In this document: one piece after another, positions 15,614 through 24,370 of the stretch
Numbering within the stretch: position 1 is the stretch's first letter
Layout: every line of letters begins with the position of its first letter
Assembly: GCF_900105995.1 (NCBI RefSeq)
Contig: NZ_LT629785.1
Coordinates: 1,426,001-1,490,000, forward strand
From: Pseudomonas pohangensis
Lineage (GTDB): Bacteria > Pseudomonadota > Gammaproteobacteria > Pseudomonadales > Pseudomonadaceae
Length of the DNA stretch: 64,000 bases
Reading direction: 5' to 3'
Translations under genes and position numbers: made by a program
The notes under the pieces: generated by a model
What the model saw: only the letters and a program-made list of their open reading frames with translations
What the model was told of the DNA's origin: nothing
Database searches by the model: none

Positions 15614-16792
15614 CTACTTGGACAGGTAGCGCATGCCTTCTTCCAGGCCCTGCAAGGTCAGCGGGTACATCTGCTCTTCGACCAGTTCGCGCACCAGACC
15701 GGTTGAGGCGGTGTAGCCCCAGGAGTCCTTGGGATAGGGGTTGATCCAGATGAGCTTCTTGAACTGCTCCTTGAAGCGCTTCATCCACAGGTAACCGGCT
15801 TCCTCGTTCCAGTGTTCGACGCTGCCGCCGGCCTGGGTGATCTCGTAGGGCGCCATGGCCGCATCGCCGATGAAGATCACCTTGTAGTCCGAGGTGTATT
15901 TGTGCAGCAGATCGTGGGTAGCGAATCGCTCGGAGCTGCGGCGCAGATTGTTCTTCCACACCGATTCGTAGATGAAGTTGTGGAAGTAGTAGTACTCCAG
16001 ATGCTTGAACTCGGTCTTGCAGGCGGAGAACAGTTCCTCGCAGACTTTGACATGGGCGTCCATCGAGCCGCCGATATCGAACAGCACCAGCAGCTTGACC
16101 TTGTTGTGGCGCTCGGGACGCATCTGGATATTCAGCAGGCCGGCATCGCGGGCGGTGTGATCGATGGTGCCGCCGAGATCGAACTCTTCCGCCGCACCTT
16201 CGCGGATGAACTTGCGCAGGCGACGCAGGGCCACCTTGATGTTGCGCGTGCCCAGCTCGACGGAGTCGTCCAGATTCTTGTATTCGCGCTGGTCCCAGAC
16301 CTTGGCCGCACGGCCCTGGCGCTTGCCGGCATCGCCGACGCGGATGCCTTCCGGGTTGAAACCGCCGGAACCAAACGGACTGGTACCACCGGTGCCGATC
16401 CACTTGTTGCCGCCTTCGTGGCGTTCTTTCTGTTCTTCCAGGCGCTTCTTGAATTCCTCGATCAGCTTGTCGAGGCCGCCGAGGGACTGGATCTGCGCGC
16501 GTTCCTCATCGGTCAGCAGGCGCTCGAACTCCTTGCGCAGCCATTCTTCCGGGATCAGCGCTTCGATATGTTCGTTGAGATTCTGCAGGCCGTTGAAGTA
16601 GGCACCGAAGGCGCGGTCGAACTTGTCGAAATGCCGTTCGTCCTTGACCAGCACGGTACGCGCCAGATAGTAGAACTCGTCCATGTCGGCGAAGATCACC
16701 CGCTGTTTCAGCGCATTGATCAGATCGAGCAGTTCACGCACCGACACCGGCACCTTGGCCGCGCGCATTTCATTGAACAGGTTGAGCAGCAT
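15614..16792 (-). CDS. VWA domain protein of the CoxE type
   Basis: About 392 residues from ATG 16792 (AGAGGT about eight bases upstream). A longer reading to 16903 would translate a palindromic intergenic repeat and is rejected. The N-terminal half is helical and charged. The C-terminal von Willebrand A domain begins at VLFDIGGSMDAH, a MIDAS-like DxGxS rather than DxSxS, and continues through FIGDAAM. Such proteins work with a MoxR AAA+ ATPase, encoded just upstream. The pair is thought to act as a metal-insertion or protein-remodelling chaperone; the target is unknown. Confidence 0.88.
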   Translation of the reverse strand: MLLNLFNEMRAAKVPVSVRELLDLINALKQRVIFADMDEFYYLARTVLVKDERHFDKFDRAFGAYFNGLQNLNEHIEALIPEEWLRKEFERLLTDEERAQIQSLGGLDKLIEEFKKRLEEQKERHEGGNKWIGTGGTSPFGSGGFNPEGIRVGDAGKRQGRAAKVWDQREYKNLDDSVELGTRNIKVALRRLRKFIREGAAEEFDLGGTIDHTARDAGLLNIQMRPERHNKVKLLVLFDIGGSMDAHVKVCEELFSACKTEFKHLEYYYFHNFIYESVWKNNLRRSSERFATHDLLHKYTSDYKVIFIGDAAMAPYEITQAGGSVEHWNEEAGYLWMKRFKEQFKKLIWINPYPKDSWGYTASTGLVRELVEEQMYPLTLQGLEEGMRYLSK

Positions 16793-16825
16793 GGCTGCGG
16801 ACCTCTTGGAGTATGCGAACAATTC

Positions 16826-16920
16826 CCTCTCCCCTGGGGGAGAGGGCCAGGGAGAGGGTGAGCGGTTTGCCCATGACCCGCGCTCCCGGCCCCTCTCCCG
16901 CAAGCAGGAGAGGGGGGAGT
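16826..16920. repeat. Palindromic intergenic repeat (REP-like)
   Basis: Two inverted units rich in CCCTCTCCC / GGGAGAGGG lie between the MoxR and VWA genes: CCCTCTCCCCTGGGGGAGAGGG and a second CCCCTCTCCCGCAAGCAGGAGAGGGG hairpin. This is a familiar dispersed repeat type in gammaproteobacteria. It may act as transcript-stabilising structure or a partial terminator within the operon. Confidence 0.75.
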
Positions 16921-16927
16921 AAAAAAC

Positions 16928-17773
16928 CTAGCGGTTGGCGCGGCGGCTCATGAACGCCAGACGCTCGAGCAACATGACATCCTGCTCGTTTTTCACCAGG
17001 GCGCCTGCCAGTGGCGGGATGGCCTTGGTCGGATCGCGTTCACGCAGCACCGCCTCGCCGATATCATCGGCCATCAGCAGCTTCAGCCAGTCAACCAGTT
17101 CACTGGTGGAAGGCTTCTTCTTCAGGCCCGGCACCTTGCGTACATCGAAGAACACATCCAGCGCTTCGCTGACCAGATCGGCCTTGATGTTGGGGTAGTG
17201 CACATCGACGATGGTCTGCAGGGTTTTGCGGTCCGGGAAAGCGATGTAATGGAAGAAGCAGCGGCGCAGGAAGGCGTCCGGCAGTTCCTTCTCGTTGTTC
17301 GAGGTGATGATGATGATCGGGCGTTTCTTGGCCTTGATCGTCTCGTCGGTCTCGTAAACGTAGAACTCCATCTTGTCGAGTTCCTGCAGCAGGTCGTTGG
17401 GGAACTCAATGTCGGCCTTGTCGATCTCGTCGATCAGCAGCACCACGCGCTCGTCAGACTCGAACGCCTCCCACAGCTTGCCCTTCTTGATGTAGTTGCG
17501 CACATCGTGAACCTTGTCCGAGTCCAGCTGCGAGTCACGCAGGCGGCTCACTGCATCGTATTCGTACAGGCCCTGATGCGCCTTGGTGGTCGATTTGATG
17601 TGCCAGGTGATCAGCCGGGCACCAAAGGAGTCGGCCAGTTGCTCGGCGAGCATGGTCTTGCCGGTACCGGGCTCACCCTTGACCAGCAGCGGACGCTCCA
17701 GGGTAATGGCGGCGTTGACGGCCAGTTTGAGATCGTCGGTGGCGACGTAAGACTGGGTACCTTCGAATTTCAT
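16928..17773 (-). CDS. MoxR-family AAA+ ATPase
   Basis: About 281 residues from ATG 17773 (GAGGATG upstream). A longer frame to 17908 adds non-conserved residues. Walker A is GEPGTGKT, Walker B is LLIDEIDKAD, sensor 1 is IIITSNNEK and the arginine finger region is FLRRCFFHY. MoxR proteins couple ATP hydrolysis to maturation of partner complexes with a VWA protein, here the next gene. Both genes are immediately upstream of and divergent from cysK, an order also known in P. aeruginosa (from memory). Confidence 0.9.
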   Translation of the reverse strand: MKFEGTQSYVATDDLKLAVNAAITLERPLLVKGEPGTGKTMLAEQLADSFGARLITWHIKSTTKAHQGLYEYDAVSRLRDSQLDSDKVHDVRNYIKKGKLWEAFESDERVVLLIDEIDKADIEFPNDLLQELDKMEFYVYETDETIKAKKRPIIIITSNNEKELPDAFLRRCFFHYIAFPDRKTLQTIVDVHYPNIKADLVSEALDVFFDVRKVPGLKKKPSTSELVDWLKLLMADDIGEAVLRERDPTKAIPPLAGALVKNEQDVMLLERLAFMSRRANR

Positions 17774-17983
17774 CAGGATCATCCTCGAACGGGAAAGCCG
17801 GAACAGAACCCGGCAGTTCAGTAATTGCAGAACACGGACTATACCGTGCAGGCCGAAGCCTGTGAACGAACTAGCCTTATTCAGGTCTTGAATGATTATC
17901 TGTGACACTGCCCTTTGCCGACTGGACGCTATGCGGTTGGCGACTTAGGCTTGATGTCTGTAACTCACTGTAGGGAGCACGAA

Positions 17984-18958
17984 ATGAGCCGTATCTTTGC
18001 TGACAATGCCCAGTCGATTGGCAACACGCCACTGATCCGTATCAACCGCCTGGGGCCAGCCGGGGTGACCATTCTGGCCAAGATTGAAGGGCGCAACCCG
18101 GGGTATTCGGTGAAGTGCCGGATCGGCGCCAGCATGATCTGGGATGCCGAGCAGCGTGGCGTGCTCAAGCCGGGCATGACCATTGTCGAGCCGACTTCCG
18201 GCAATACCGGTATCGGCCTGGCCTATGTGGCTGCGGCCAAAGGCTACAAACTGGTATTGACCATGCCCGCCTCGATGAGTCTGGAAAGGCGCAAGGTGCT
18301 CAAGGCCCTCGGTGCCGAACTGGTACTGACCGAGCCGCCCAAGGGCATGAAAGGGGCGATCGAGAAAGCCGCCGAGATTGCCGCCTCCGAGCCTGGCAAG
18401 TACTTCATGCCGCAGCAATTCGACAATCCGGCCAACCCGGCGATCCATGAAAAAACCACCGGGCCGGAAATCTGGAACGATACCGATGGTGTTGTCGATG
18501 TGCTGGTTGCCGGCGTCGGTACCGGCGGCACCATTACCGGGGTTTCCCGCTACATCAAGAATGTTCTGGGCAAACCACTGATTTCGGTGGCCGTGGAGCC
18601 GGTCAGCTCGCCGGTGATCAGCCAGACCCTGACCGGTGTCGAGGTCAAGCCCAGCCCGCACAAGATCCAGGGTATCGGCGCGGGTTTTGTGCCGAACAAT
18701 CTTGATCTGTCGATGGTCGACCGGGTCGAGCAGGTTACTGACGAGGAGTCCAAGGCAGTCGCCCTGAACCTGATGCAGAAGGAGGGCATTCTCTGCGGTA
18801 TTTCCTGCGGGGCGGCCATGGCGGCGGCGCTGAAGATTGCTGCCGAGCCTGAAATGCAGGGCAAGACCATTGTGGTGATTCTGCCGGACTCGGGAGAGCG
18901 CTATCTGTCGAGCATGCTGTTCAGCGACATGTTCAGCGAGCAGGAATTGCAGCAGTGA
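17984..18958 (+). CDS. cysK: Cysteine synthase A (O-acetylserine sulfhydrylase)
   Basis: A 324-residue PLP enzyme that forms cysteine from O-acetylserine and sulfide. The PLP lysine is Lys44 in GYSVKCRIG, the asparagine loop is PTSGNTGIGL, and the phosphate-binding loop is GTGGTITG. The C-terminal CGISCGAA motif binds the pyridine nitrogen. ATG 17984 was chosen because AGGGAG lies nine bases upstream; the upstream extension to 17915 is not conserved. The gene overlaps the following Sel1-type gene by four bases. Confidence 0.94.
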   Translation: MSRIFADNAQSIGNTPLIRINRLGPAGVTILAKIEGRNPGYSVKCRIGASMIWDAEQRGVLKPGMTIVEPTSGNTGIGLAYVAAAKGYKLVLTMPASMSLERRKVLKALGAELVLTEPPKGMKGAIEKAAEIAASEPGKYFMPQQFDNPANPAIHEKTTGPEIWNDTDGVVDVLVAGVGTGGTITGVSRYIKNVLGKPLISVAVEPVSSPVISQTLTGVEVKPSPHKIQGIGAGFVPNNLDLSMVDRVEQVTDEESKAVALNLMQKEGILCGISCGAAMAAALKIAAEPEMQGKTIVVILPDSGERYLSSMLFSDMFSEQELQQ

Positions 18959-19530
18959 AGGCAGGCTGTGCATTTGCACTGATGCTGGTATGCGGTTTCG
19001 CCCAAGCCAACGCCACTGATGATTACCTGGCCGGCCTCAAGGCGCTGGAGCAGGGTCGTCGCGAAGACGGCCTGTACCTGCTGGAACAGGCTGCAGTGGC
19101 CGGCTCCGTGGCGGCGCAGCTGAAATTTGGCGAGTTGACCCCGGGCCAGCCCGGCGAGCGCTGGCTGCGCGCAGCGGTACGCAAGGGTTCGCTGCCGGCG
19201 GCCGAGGCACTGGCACAGCGCTATTACGATGACCGCAGTTACCGGCGCGCGGCGCAGTGCTGGCTGGCTGCGGCCAAACGCGGCAGCAGTTCGGCGCAGG
19301 CCCATCTGGGTGCTTTGCAGGTGGTCGGCCTGGGTCTGCCCAGAGATCGCCTGCAGGCATTTGCCTGGATGAATCTGGCGGCTAGCGCCGGTGACCCTGA
19401 AGTGATTGCCCTGCGCGACAATCTCGCTTCGCAGCTGGATGCAGTGCAGCTTGCGCAGGGCGAAGCACTGTCACGGGAGTTGCCGCAGAAGCAGGATTAC
19501 CTGCCGGGTGAGCCACCCTGCGGGGAGTGA
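18955..19530 (+). CDS. Exported Sel1-like repeat protein
   Basis: A 191-residue protein starting from GTG within the cysK stop (GTGA overlap), so probably translationally coupled. The signal peptide is MKAGCAFALMLVCGFAQANA. It is followed by about three Sel1/TPR-like helical repeats (for example GLYLLEQAAVAGSVAAQLKF, AAQCWLAAAKRGSSSAQAHL and QAFAWMNLAASAGDPEV). Such proteins act as periplasmic scaffolds. No more specific function is visible. The coupling to cysK is notable but may only reflect local order. Confidence 0.85.
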   Translation: MKAGCAFALMLVCGFAQANATDDYLAGLKALEQGRREDGLYLLEQAAVAGSVAAQLKFGELTPGQPGERWLRAAVRKGSLPAAEALAQRYYDDRSYRRAAQCWLAAAKRGSSSAQAHLGALQVVGLGLPRDRLQAFAWMNLAASAGDPEVIALRDNLASQLDAVQLAQGEALSRELPQKQDYLPGEPPCGE

Positions 19531-19536
19531 GGCTGC

Positions 19537-20430
19537 TCAGGCAGGCACTTTCTCGCCGGGCTTGAGCACCAGCCACAGCGCCAGCACTATCAGTGTGCCC
19601 CCGGACAGGTAGGCCCAGGACAGTGGTTCATCCAGCAGTAATACGCCCCAGAACACGCCAAACGGCGGGATCAGGAAGGTTACGGACATGGATTTCAGCG
19701 GCCCGATGTCGGTGAGCAGCTGGAAATACAGGACGTAGGCAAACGCCGTACACACCAGTCCCAGCGCAAGCAGCGAAGCCCATACCGACCAGCCGCCCCA
19801 GTTGCCCGGCGGCTGCATGAGCAGCGAACCGAGAAACAGCGGCAGCAACAGCAGCGAGGCGCCGATCATGCTGCCCAGAGAGGCCAGGCGGTTGTCGAGG
19901 CCGCCTTGCTGGTTGAGCCAGCGCCTGGTCAGATAGCCGGCAAAGCCGTAACAGGTGGTGGAGACCATGCAGGCCAGTGCCCCGAGCAGCAGTTCCGGGC
20001 TGAACGCCAGCGGTCCGGTACGTGTCAGCAGAGCGACGCCGGACAACCCGAGGAAAACCCCGATGCCTTTGGCCCAGGTCATCTGCTCGGCGAAGAACAG
20101 TGCGCCGATCAGCACGCCCATCAAGGGGGTGGTGGCATTGAATATCGATGAATAACCCGCCGGCAAGACCAGTGCCGCGAGGCTGTACATCAGGGTCGGA
20201 ATGCCGGAGTTGATCAGCCCGAGCAGCAGGGTGATTCTGAATTTGCCCTGAAAATCGAGCTTTACCTGCAAGGTTGTCAGCAGGACGAACAAGCCAATCG
20301 CGGCAAGACTGACGCGCAGAAACGCGGTGGGCATGGCGCCGATAACCGGAGCCGCCACGCGCATGAACAGAAAGCTGGCACCCCAGATCGCTGCCAGCAG
20401 ATTCAGTTGCAGAAGATTGCGCAGGCTCAT
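19537..20430 (-). CDS. EamA/DMT family transporter
   Basis: A 297-residue inner-membrane protein with ten predicted TM segments in two EamA halves. It starts MSLRNLLQLN, followed directly by LLAAIWGASFLFMR, the typical first helix. The ATG at 20430 is preferred over an upstream TTG at 20481. RhaT/YdcZ-like drug/metabolite exporters of this family usually export amino acids or metabolites; the substrate is unknown. It is convergent with the Sel1 gene (7 bp apart) and divergent from aceK. Confidence 0.88.
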   Translation of the reverse strand: MSLRNLLQLNLLAAIWGASFLFMRVAAPVIGAMPTAFLRVSLAAIGLFVLLTTLQVKLDFQGKFRITLLLGLINSGIPTLMYSLAALVLPAGYSSIFNATTPLMGVLIGALFFAEQMTWAKGIGVFLGLSGVALLTRTGPLAFSPELLLGALACMVSTTCYGFAGYLTRRWLNQQGGLDNRLASLGSMIGASLLLLPLFLGSLLMQPPGNWGGWSVWASLLALGLVCTAFAYVLYFQLLTDIGPLKSMSVTFLIPPFGVFWGVLLLDEPLSWAYLSGGTLIVLALWLVLKPGEKVPA

Positions 20431-20664
20431 TGCGGTCGGTTCCAGATAGCTGTCGAGGTTTGCTTGCGGGGCCTTCTTCAACGACGGAAGACGGCTGGTT
20501 CAGGCCGGCAAGACTACGCCGTGGCAAAACAGAAGCAATGCCTATCTGGCTTTCAAACGCCCGAGCGGTTTGTCCAAGCGCGATACTGGCGTGCGCTTAT
20601 GTCTTTAACTTGCCCGCAGCACTGGCTAAGCTCGTGGCTCATTCAATGCTGTCGAGGGTTGTTC

Positions 20665-22395
20665 ATGCCTAAACAAAAGCCTGCAGCCGACATTGCTGCT
20701 GCGATTCTCGCCGGCTTTGATGACTACCGCGAGGATTTCCGGCGAATTACCAACGGAGCGCGGCTGCGTTTCGAGAAAGCCCAGTGGCAGGAAGCCCAGC
20801 AGGCCTCTGCCGAGCGGATCAGCCTGTATGAACAGAAGGTGGCGAAGACCAGACTGGCTCTGCTGGAGCATTTTCAGCGTGAAATGCTGCTCGAAGTCGA
20901 TCTGTGGCCGCTGGTCAAGAGTGCCTACATCGGTTTGATCGACCCGCGCTTTGACGATGAACTGGCAGAAACCTGGTACAACTCGATTTTCTGCAGTTTG
21001 CTCAGTCACGACCAGATCAATGACGGCAACATGTTCGTGCACACCACGCGGCCTTCCTTGCGTGCTTCGGCACCGGTGCCACAGACGCGCAGCTATCACC
21101 CGCATGGCAATCTGCTCAAGGCGCTGGAGGAGATTTTCGAGGACAACCGTTTCGAGGTCGGCTACGAAAACCTGGAGCGTGATCTGCTGCATCTGGAGCG
21201 GCAGTTGCGCGTCTGTTTGCCGGATTGGGTGTGCAAGGACCCCGACCTGTGCATCGAGCTGTTTGCCTCGCGGCTCTACCGCAACAAGGGTGCGTATCTG
21301 GTCGGACGCATTTATAACCGTGATGAACAATGGCCGCTGGCGATCGCCCTGTTGCACCTCGAAGGGCAGGGGATCAAGGCCGATGCGCTGATTACCGACG
21401 AGGCCGAGGTGTCGATCATCTTCTCCTTCACCCGTTCCTATTTCATGGTGCGGGTGGGCTATCCCGCCGAGTTCATCAGCTTTCTCAAGCGCATCCTGCC
21501 AGGCAAGCACATTGCCGAGCTGTACACCTCGATCGGTTTTTACAAGCAGGGTAAATCGGAGTTCTACCGCGCCCTGATCAACCATCTGGCCAATGTCGAT
21601 GACAAGTTCATCATGGCGCCCGGGGTGCGCGGCATGGTCATGAGCGTATTCACGCTGCCCGGTTTCAATACGGTGTTCAAGATCATCAAGGACCGTTTTT
21701 CACCCTCGAAGAATGTCAGTCGGGATACGGTTCTGGAGAAATATCGACTGGTCAAACACGTCGACCGTGTCGGGCGTATGGCCGATACCCAGGAATTTGC
21801 CGATTTCCGGTTTCCCAAATCCAAGTTTGATCCTGAGTGTCTGGCGGAACTGGTCGAAGTGGCGCCTTCGACGGTGGTGGTGGAGGGCGATATGGTGCTG
21901 GTACGTCACTGCTGGACCGAGCGGCGCATGACGCCGCTGAATATCTATGTGGAAAGCGCCAGTCCGGCGCAGTTGCAGGCGGCGCTGGATGACTACGGCA
22001 TGGCCATCAAGCAGCTGGCGGCGGCGAATATCTTTCCCGGTGACATGCTGCTGAAAAACTTCGGTGTGACCCGCCACGGGCGTGTGGTTTTTTACGATTA
22101 CGACGAAATCTGCTATCTGACCGAAGTGAATTTCCGCGATATTCCCGAGGCACGCTATCCGGAAGACGAAATGGCCAGTGAACCCTGGTATTCGGTTGGC
22201 CCCAATGATGTGTTCCCCGAAGAGTTTCCGGCTTTCCTGTTTGCCGATATCCACCAGCGCCGGGCGTTCAACAAGCTGCATGGGGAGTTGTTCACCGCAA
22301 AGTACTGGAAGGGCCTGCAAGAGGCGATACTGTCGGGCAAGGTGATTGATGTGTTTCCCTATCGGCGCAAGGAGCTGTCAGAAACTTTGCAGTAA
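20665..22395 (+). CDS. aceK: Isocitrate dehydrogenase kinase/phosphatase
   Basis: A 576-residue AceK, the bifunctional kinase/phosphatase that inactivates or reactivates isocitrate dehydrogenase and so controls flux into the glyoxylate shunt. It has the regulatory N-terminal domain, the ATP-binding APGVRGMVMSVFTLPG region and the kinase core with KNFGVTRHGRVVFYDYDEIC. ATG 20665 has GAGGG eight bases upstream. The length equals the known family. It lies alone with 234 bp upstream, not next to aceA/aceB, which is usual for pseudomonads. Confidence 0.95.
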   Translation: MPKQKPAADIAAAILAGFDDYREDFRRITNGARLRFEKAQWQEAQQASAERISLYEQKVAKTRLALLEHFQREMLLEVDLWPLVKSAYIGLIDPRFDDELAETWYNSIFCSLLSHDQINDGNMFVHTTRPSLRASAPVPQTRSYHPHGNLLKALEEIFEDNRFEVGYENLERDLLHLERQLRVCLPDWVCKDPDLCIELFASRLYRNKGAYLVGRIYNRDEQWPLAIALLHLEGQGIKADALITDEAEVSIIFSFTRSYFMVRVGYPAEFISFLKRILPGKHIAELYTSIGFYKQGKSEFYRALINHLANVDDKFIMAPGVRGMVMSVFTLPGFNTVFKIIKDRFSPSKNVSRDTVLEKYRLVKHVDRVGRMADTQEFADFRFPKSKFDPECLAELVEVAPSTVVVEGDMVLVRHCWTERRMTPLNIYVESASPAQLQAALDDYGMAIKQLAAANIFPGDMLLKNFGVTRHGRVVFYDYDEICYLTEVNFRDIPEARYPEDEMASEPWYSVGPNDVFPEEFPAFLFADIHQRRAFNKLHGELFTAKYWKGLQEAILSGKVIDVFPYRRKELSETLQ

Positions 22396-22492
22396 ATCGA
22401 CTTGCGGTGCGGCATTTTTGTGAAGTATCGCCTATGCTCAAGTCAGGCAACGATGGTTGCCAAGCGGGATGATGAATTCGGGAGGTGGAAAG

Positions 22493-22618
22493 ATGATCGA
22501 CAAGCTGAAAAGTGCAATGCACGAAGTGCTCATGGCTCTCGGCCTGATCGAGACGCCTCGCCTGCAACCCGTTCCGCTGCGTACCCGGCAGCTGCCGCGC
22601 CCAACGCGACGCGACTGA
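22493..22618 (+). CDS. Small conserved-type protein, 41 residues
   Basis: A short frame (starts MIDKLKSAMHEVLMALGLIE, ends PRPTRRD) preceded by an excellent GGAGGTGGAAAG Shine-Dalgarno and followed 16 bases later by a strong terminator. The N-terminal 20 residues can form an amphipathic helix; the C-terminal half is rich in Arg and Pro. It has no recognised domain. Placement, ribosome site and terminator together make it a likely real gene. It may be read with aceK. Confidence 0.65.
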   Translation: MIDKLKSAMHEVLMALGLIETPRLQPVPLRTRQLPRPTRRD

Positions 22619-22634
22619 GACTGCCGGAATAACA

Positions 22635-22659
22635 AGCCCCGCTTTCGCGGGGCTTTTTT
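22635..22659 (+). terminator. Rho-independent terminator after the 41-residue gene
   Basis: An 8-bp GC stem (AGCCCCGC / GCGGGGCT) with a TTTC loop, followed by TTTTT. It ends the aceK-small-gene transcript and precedes the convergent SDR gene. Confidence 0.92.
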
Positions 22660-22689
22660 ATGCCATAAGCAAAACCGCGGCAGCCCGGT

Positions 22690-23586
22690 TCAGCTTAGAA
22701 AACTGACCCCGGTAAGCTCCTCGGAAACGGTCCAGAGCTTTTTGGCTGCTGCTTCATCCCGTGAAGCACGGTTGGAGCCCACCTTCACCGGTGCGCCGCG
22801 CATCTGCTGCAGATTTTTCGGGCCACAGTAGTCGCCGCCCTGAATGTCCTCACCAAGTGCAGCATACAGCGTAGGTAACGCACCGTCTGCGGCGGACTGG
22901 CCGAACACCGGCATGAAGGCGCTGAGAATGCGCGGAAAGTGCTGTGCCAGGTTGGTTGCCGATACGCCGGGGTGGGCCGCCACGGACAGGGTTTTGCTAC
23001 CGGTTTTTTGCAGGCGCCGATTCAGCTCGTAGGCAAACATCAGGCAGGCAAACTTGCTCTGGCCATAGGCCTTGCGCTTGTTGTAGCCCTTGCTGAATTG
23101 CAGGTCATCGAAACGCATGCCGCTCCAGTTGTGCGCCAGCGAACTGAGACTGACTACCCGCGAGCCGGGCGTCTGCTCCAGCAGCGGCAGCAACAGGCCG
23201 GTCAGGGCAAAGTGCCCCAGGTAGTTTGCTGCCAGCTGGCTTTCGAAGCCGTCTTCGCTGAGCGAGTAGGGCGGCATCATGATGCCGGCGTTGTTGATCA
23301 GCAGATCCAGACGTTTGTGTTTGGCGGAAAACTTTTCGGCAAACGCGCGTACCGATTTCAGGCTGCCCAGATCCAGTTGCAGGCATTCAACTTTGGCCTT
23401 GGGGAGTTGCTGCAGAATTTCGGCCTTGGCGGCAGCCGCCTTGTCGAGGTTGCGACAGGCCAGCACGACCCGGCAGCCCTTGCCGGCCAGTTGCAGTGCG
23501 GTATTGAGTCCCAGACCGATATTGGCCCCGGTAACGATGGCGACACGGCCATCCTGTTTGCCTGCCTGATCGATTGTCCAGCTCAT
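22690..23586 (-). CDS. SDR oxidoreductase (retinol dehydrogenase-like)
   Basis: A 298-residue classical/extended SDR. The cofactor motif GANIGLGLNTA lies at about residues 20-30. NNAGIM follows in mid-protein, then the catalytic serine in SLSSLAHN and YGQSK as the Tyr/Lys pair. The layout is like WW-domain oxidoreductase or retinol dehydrogenase relatives, common in bacteria with unknown substrates. It is convergent with the small gene and divergent from the DTW-domain gene. Confidence 0.88.
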   Translation of the reverse strand: MSWTIDQAGKQDGRVAIVTGANIGLGLNTALQLAGKGCRVVLACRNLDKAAAAKAEILQQLPKAKVECLQLDLGSLKSVRAFAEKFSAKHKRLDLLINNAGIMMPPYSLSEDGFESQLAANYLGHFALTGLLLPLLEQTPGSRVVSLSSLAHNWSGMRFDDLQFSKGYNKRKAYGQSKFACLMFAYELNRRLQKTGSKTLSVAAHPGVSATNLAQHFPRILSAFMPVFGQSAADGALPTLYAALGEDIQGGDYCGPKNLQQMRGAPVKVGSNRASRDEAAAKKLWTVSEELTGVSFLS

Positions 23587-23722
23587 GGGCGGGTTCCTTA
23601 TGCTTGCGTCGGCGATTGGTTAAAAAAGTGTGTGCTTTGCCTGGTGGCGACATTAAGTCACTATTCAGTGCGCTAACAATAACCCATCTGCGGTGTGTCA
23701 CCGCTCGTCAGGAGCGCCATGT

Positions 23723-24370
23723 ATGTCCCGTGCGCAATGTTCGCGCTGCGAGCGGCCGTTATCCCATTGTCTGTGTGCCCTGATTCCGCGCTTGCCCAGT
23801 CGCACACGGGTGCTGATTCTGCAGCATCCGCAGGAAGCCCGGCATGCACTCAATACCGCGCGTCTGGCGGCCCTGGGGCTGACCAATAGCCAGCTGCTCT
23901 GTGCCGAGCGCTTCGATGAGCTGGCGGACCTGTTGGGCGATCCGCACTGGCACAGCTGCCTGCTGTTTCCCGGTGAGCAAGCTGTTCCGGTGGCCCGATT
24001 CGCCACAGACCACCCCGGTCAGCCATTGCAGCTGGTGGTGCCGGACGGTACCTGGCGCAAGGCGCAAAAGCTGTTGTATCTCAATCCGCTGCTGCTGGCG
24101 TTGCCGCGGGTAACCCTGGCCACGCTTTCGCCCTCACGCTACCGCCTGCGCAAGGCGGCCATGCCTGGTGCATTGTCGACCATCGAGGCGATTACCCAGG
24201 CGCTGGAGGAACTGGAGGGCGCAGGGCGCTTCCGGCAGTTGCTGCAACCCTTTGAGGCGTTGATTGAGGGGCAGATCGCGGCGATGGGTACGGAAACCTA
24301 CCGGAACAATCATGCGCAAGCTGCAGATGAACCGCTCAGCGTTCGCGCAGTGCCTCCGAGCGAGCCTTGA
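23723..24370 (+). CDS. tapT: DTW-domain tRNA aminocarboxypropyltransferase
   Basis: A 215-residue DTW-domain protein. A cysteine cluster at the N-terminus (CSRCERPLSHCLC) precedes the SPOUT-like core. The signature reads PDGTWRKAQKLLYLNP, with SRYRLRK afterwards. E. coli TapT/YfiP, the reference family member, makes acp3U at tRNA position 47 using SAM. ATG 23723 was chosen as it follows AGGAGCGCC and gives the cysteine cluster at the start. Its last 35 bases overlap the 3' end of lapC on the opposite strand. Confidence 0.82.
   Translation: MSRAQCSRCERPLSHCLCALIPRLPSRTRVLILQHPQEARHALNTARLAALGLTNSQLLCAERFDELADLLGDPHWHSCLLFPGEQAVPVARFATDHPGQPLQLVVPDGTWRKAQKLLYLNPLLLALPRVTLATLSPSRYRLRKAAMPGALSTIEAITQALEELEGAGRFRQLLQPFEALIEGQIAAMGTETYRNNHAQAADEPLSVRAVPPSEP

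Noticed and set aside
16793..16903. 37-codon N-terminal extension of the VWA gene
   Set aside because: It would translate a palindromic intergenic repeat; ATG 16792 has a good AGAGGT site and begins the conserved protein.
17774..17908. N-terminal extension of the MoxR gene
   Set aside because: Residues are not MoxR-like, and ATG 17773 has a proper ribosome site.
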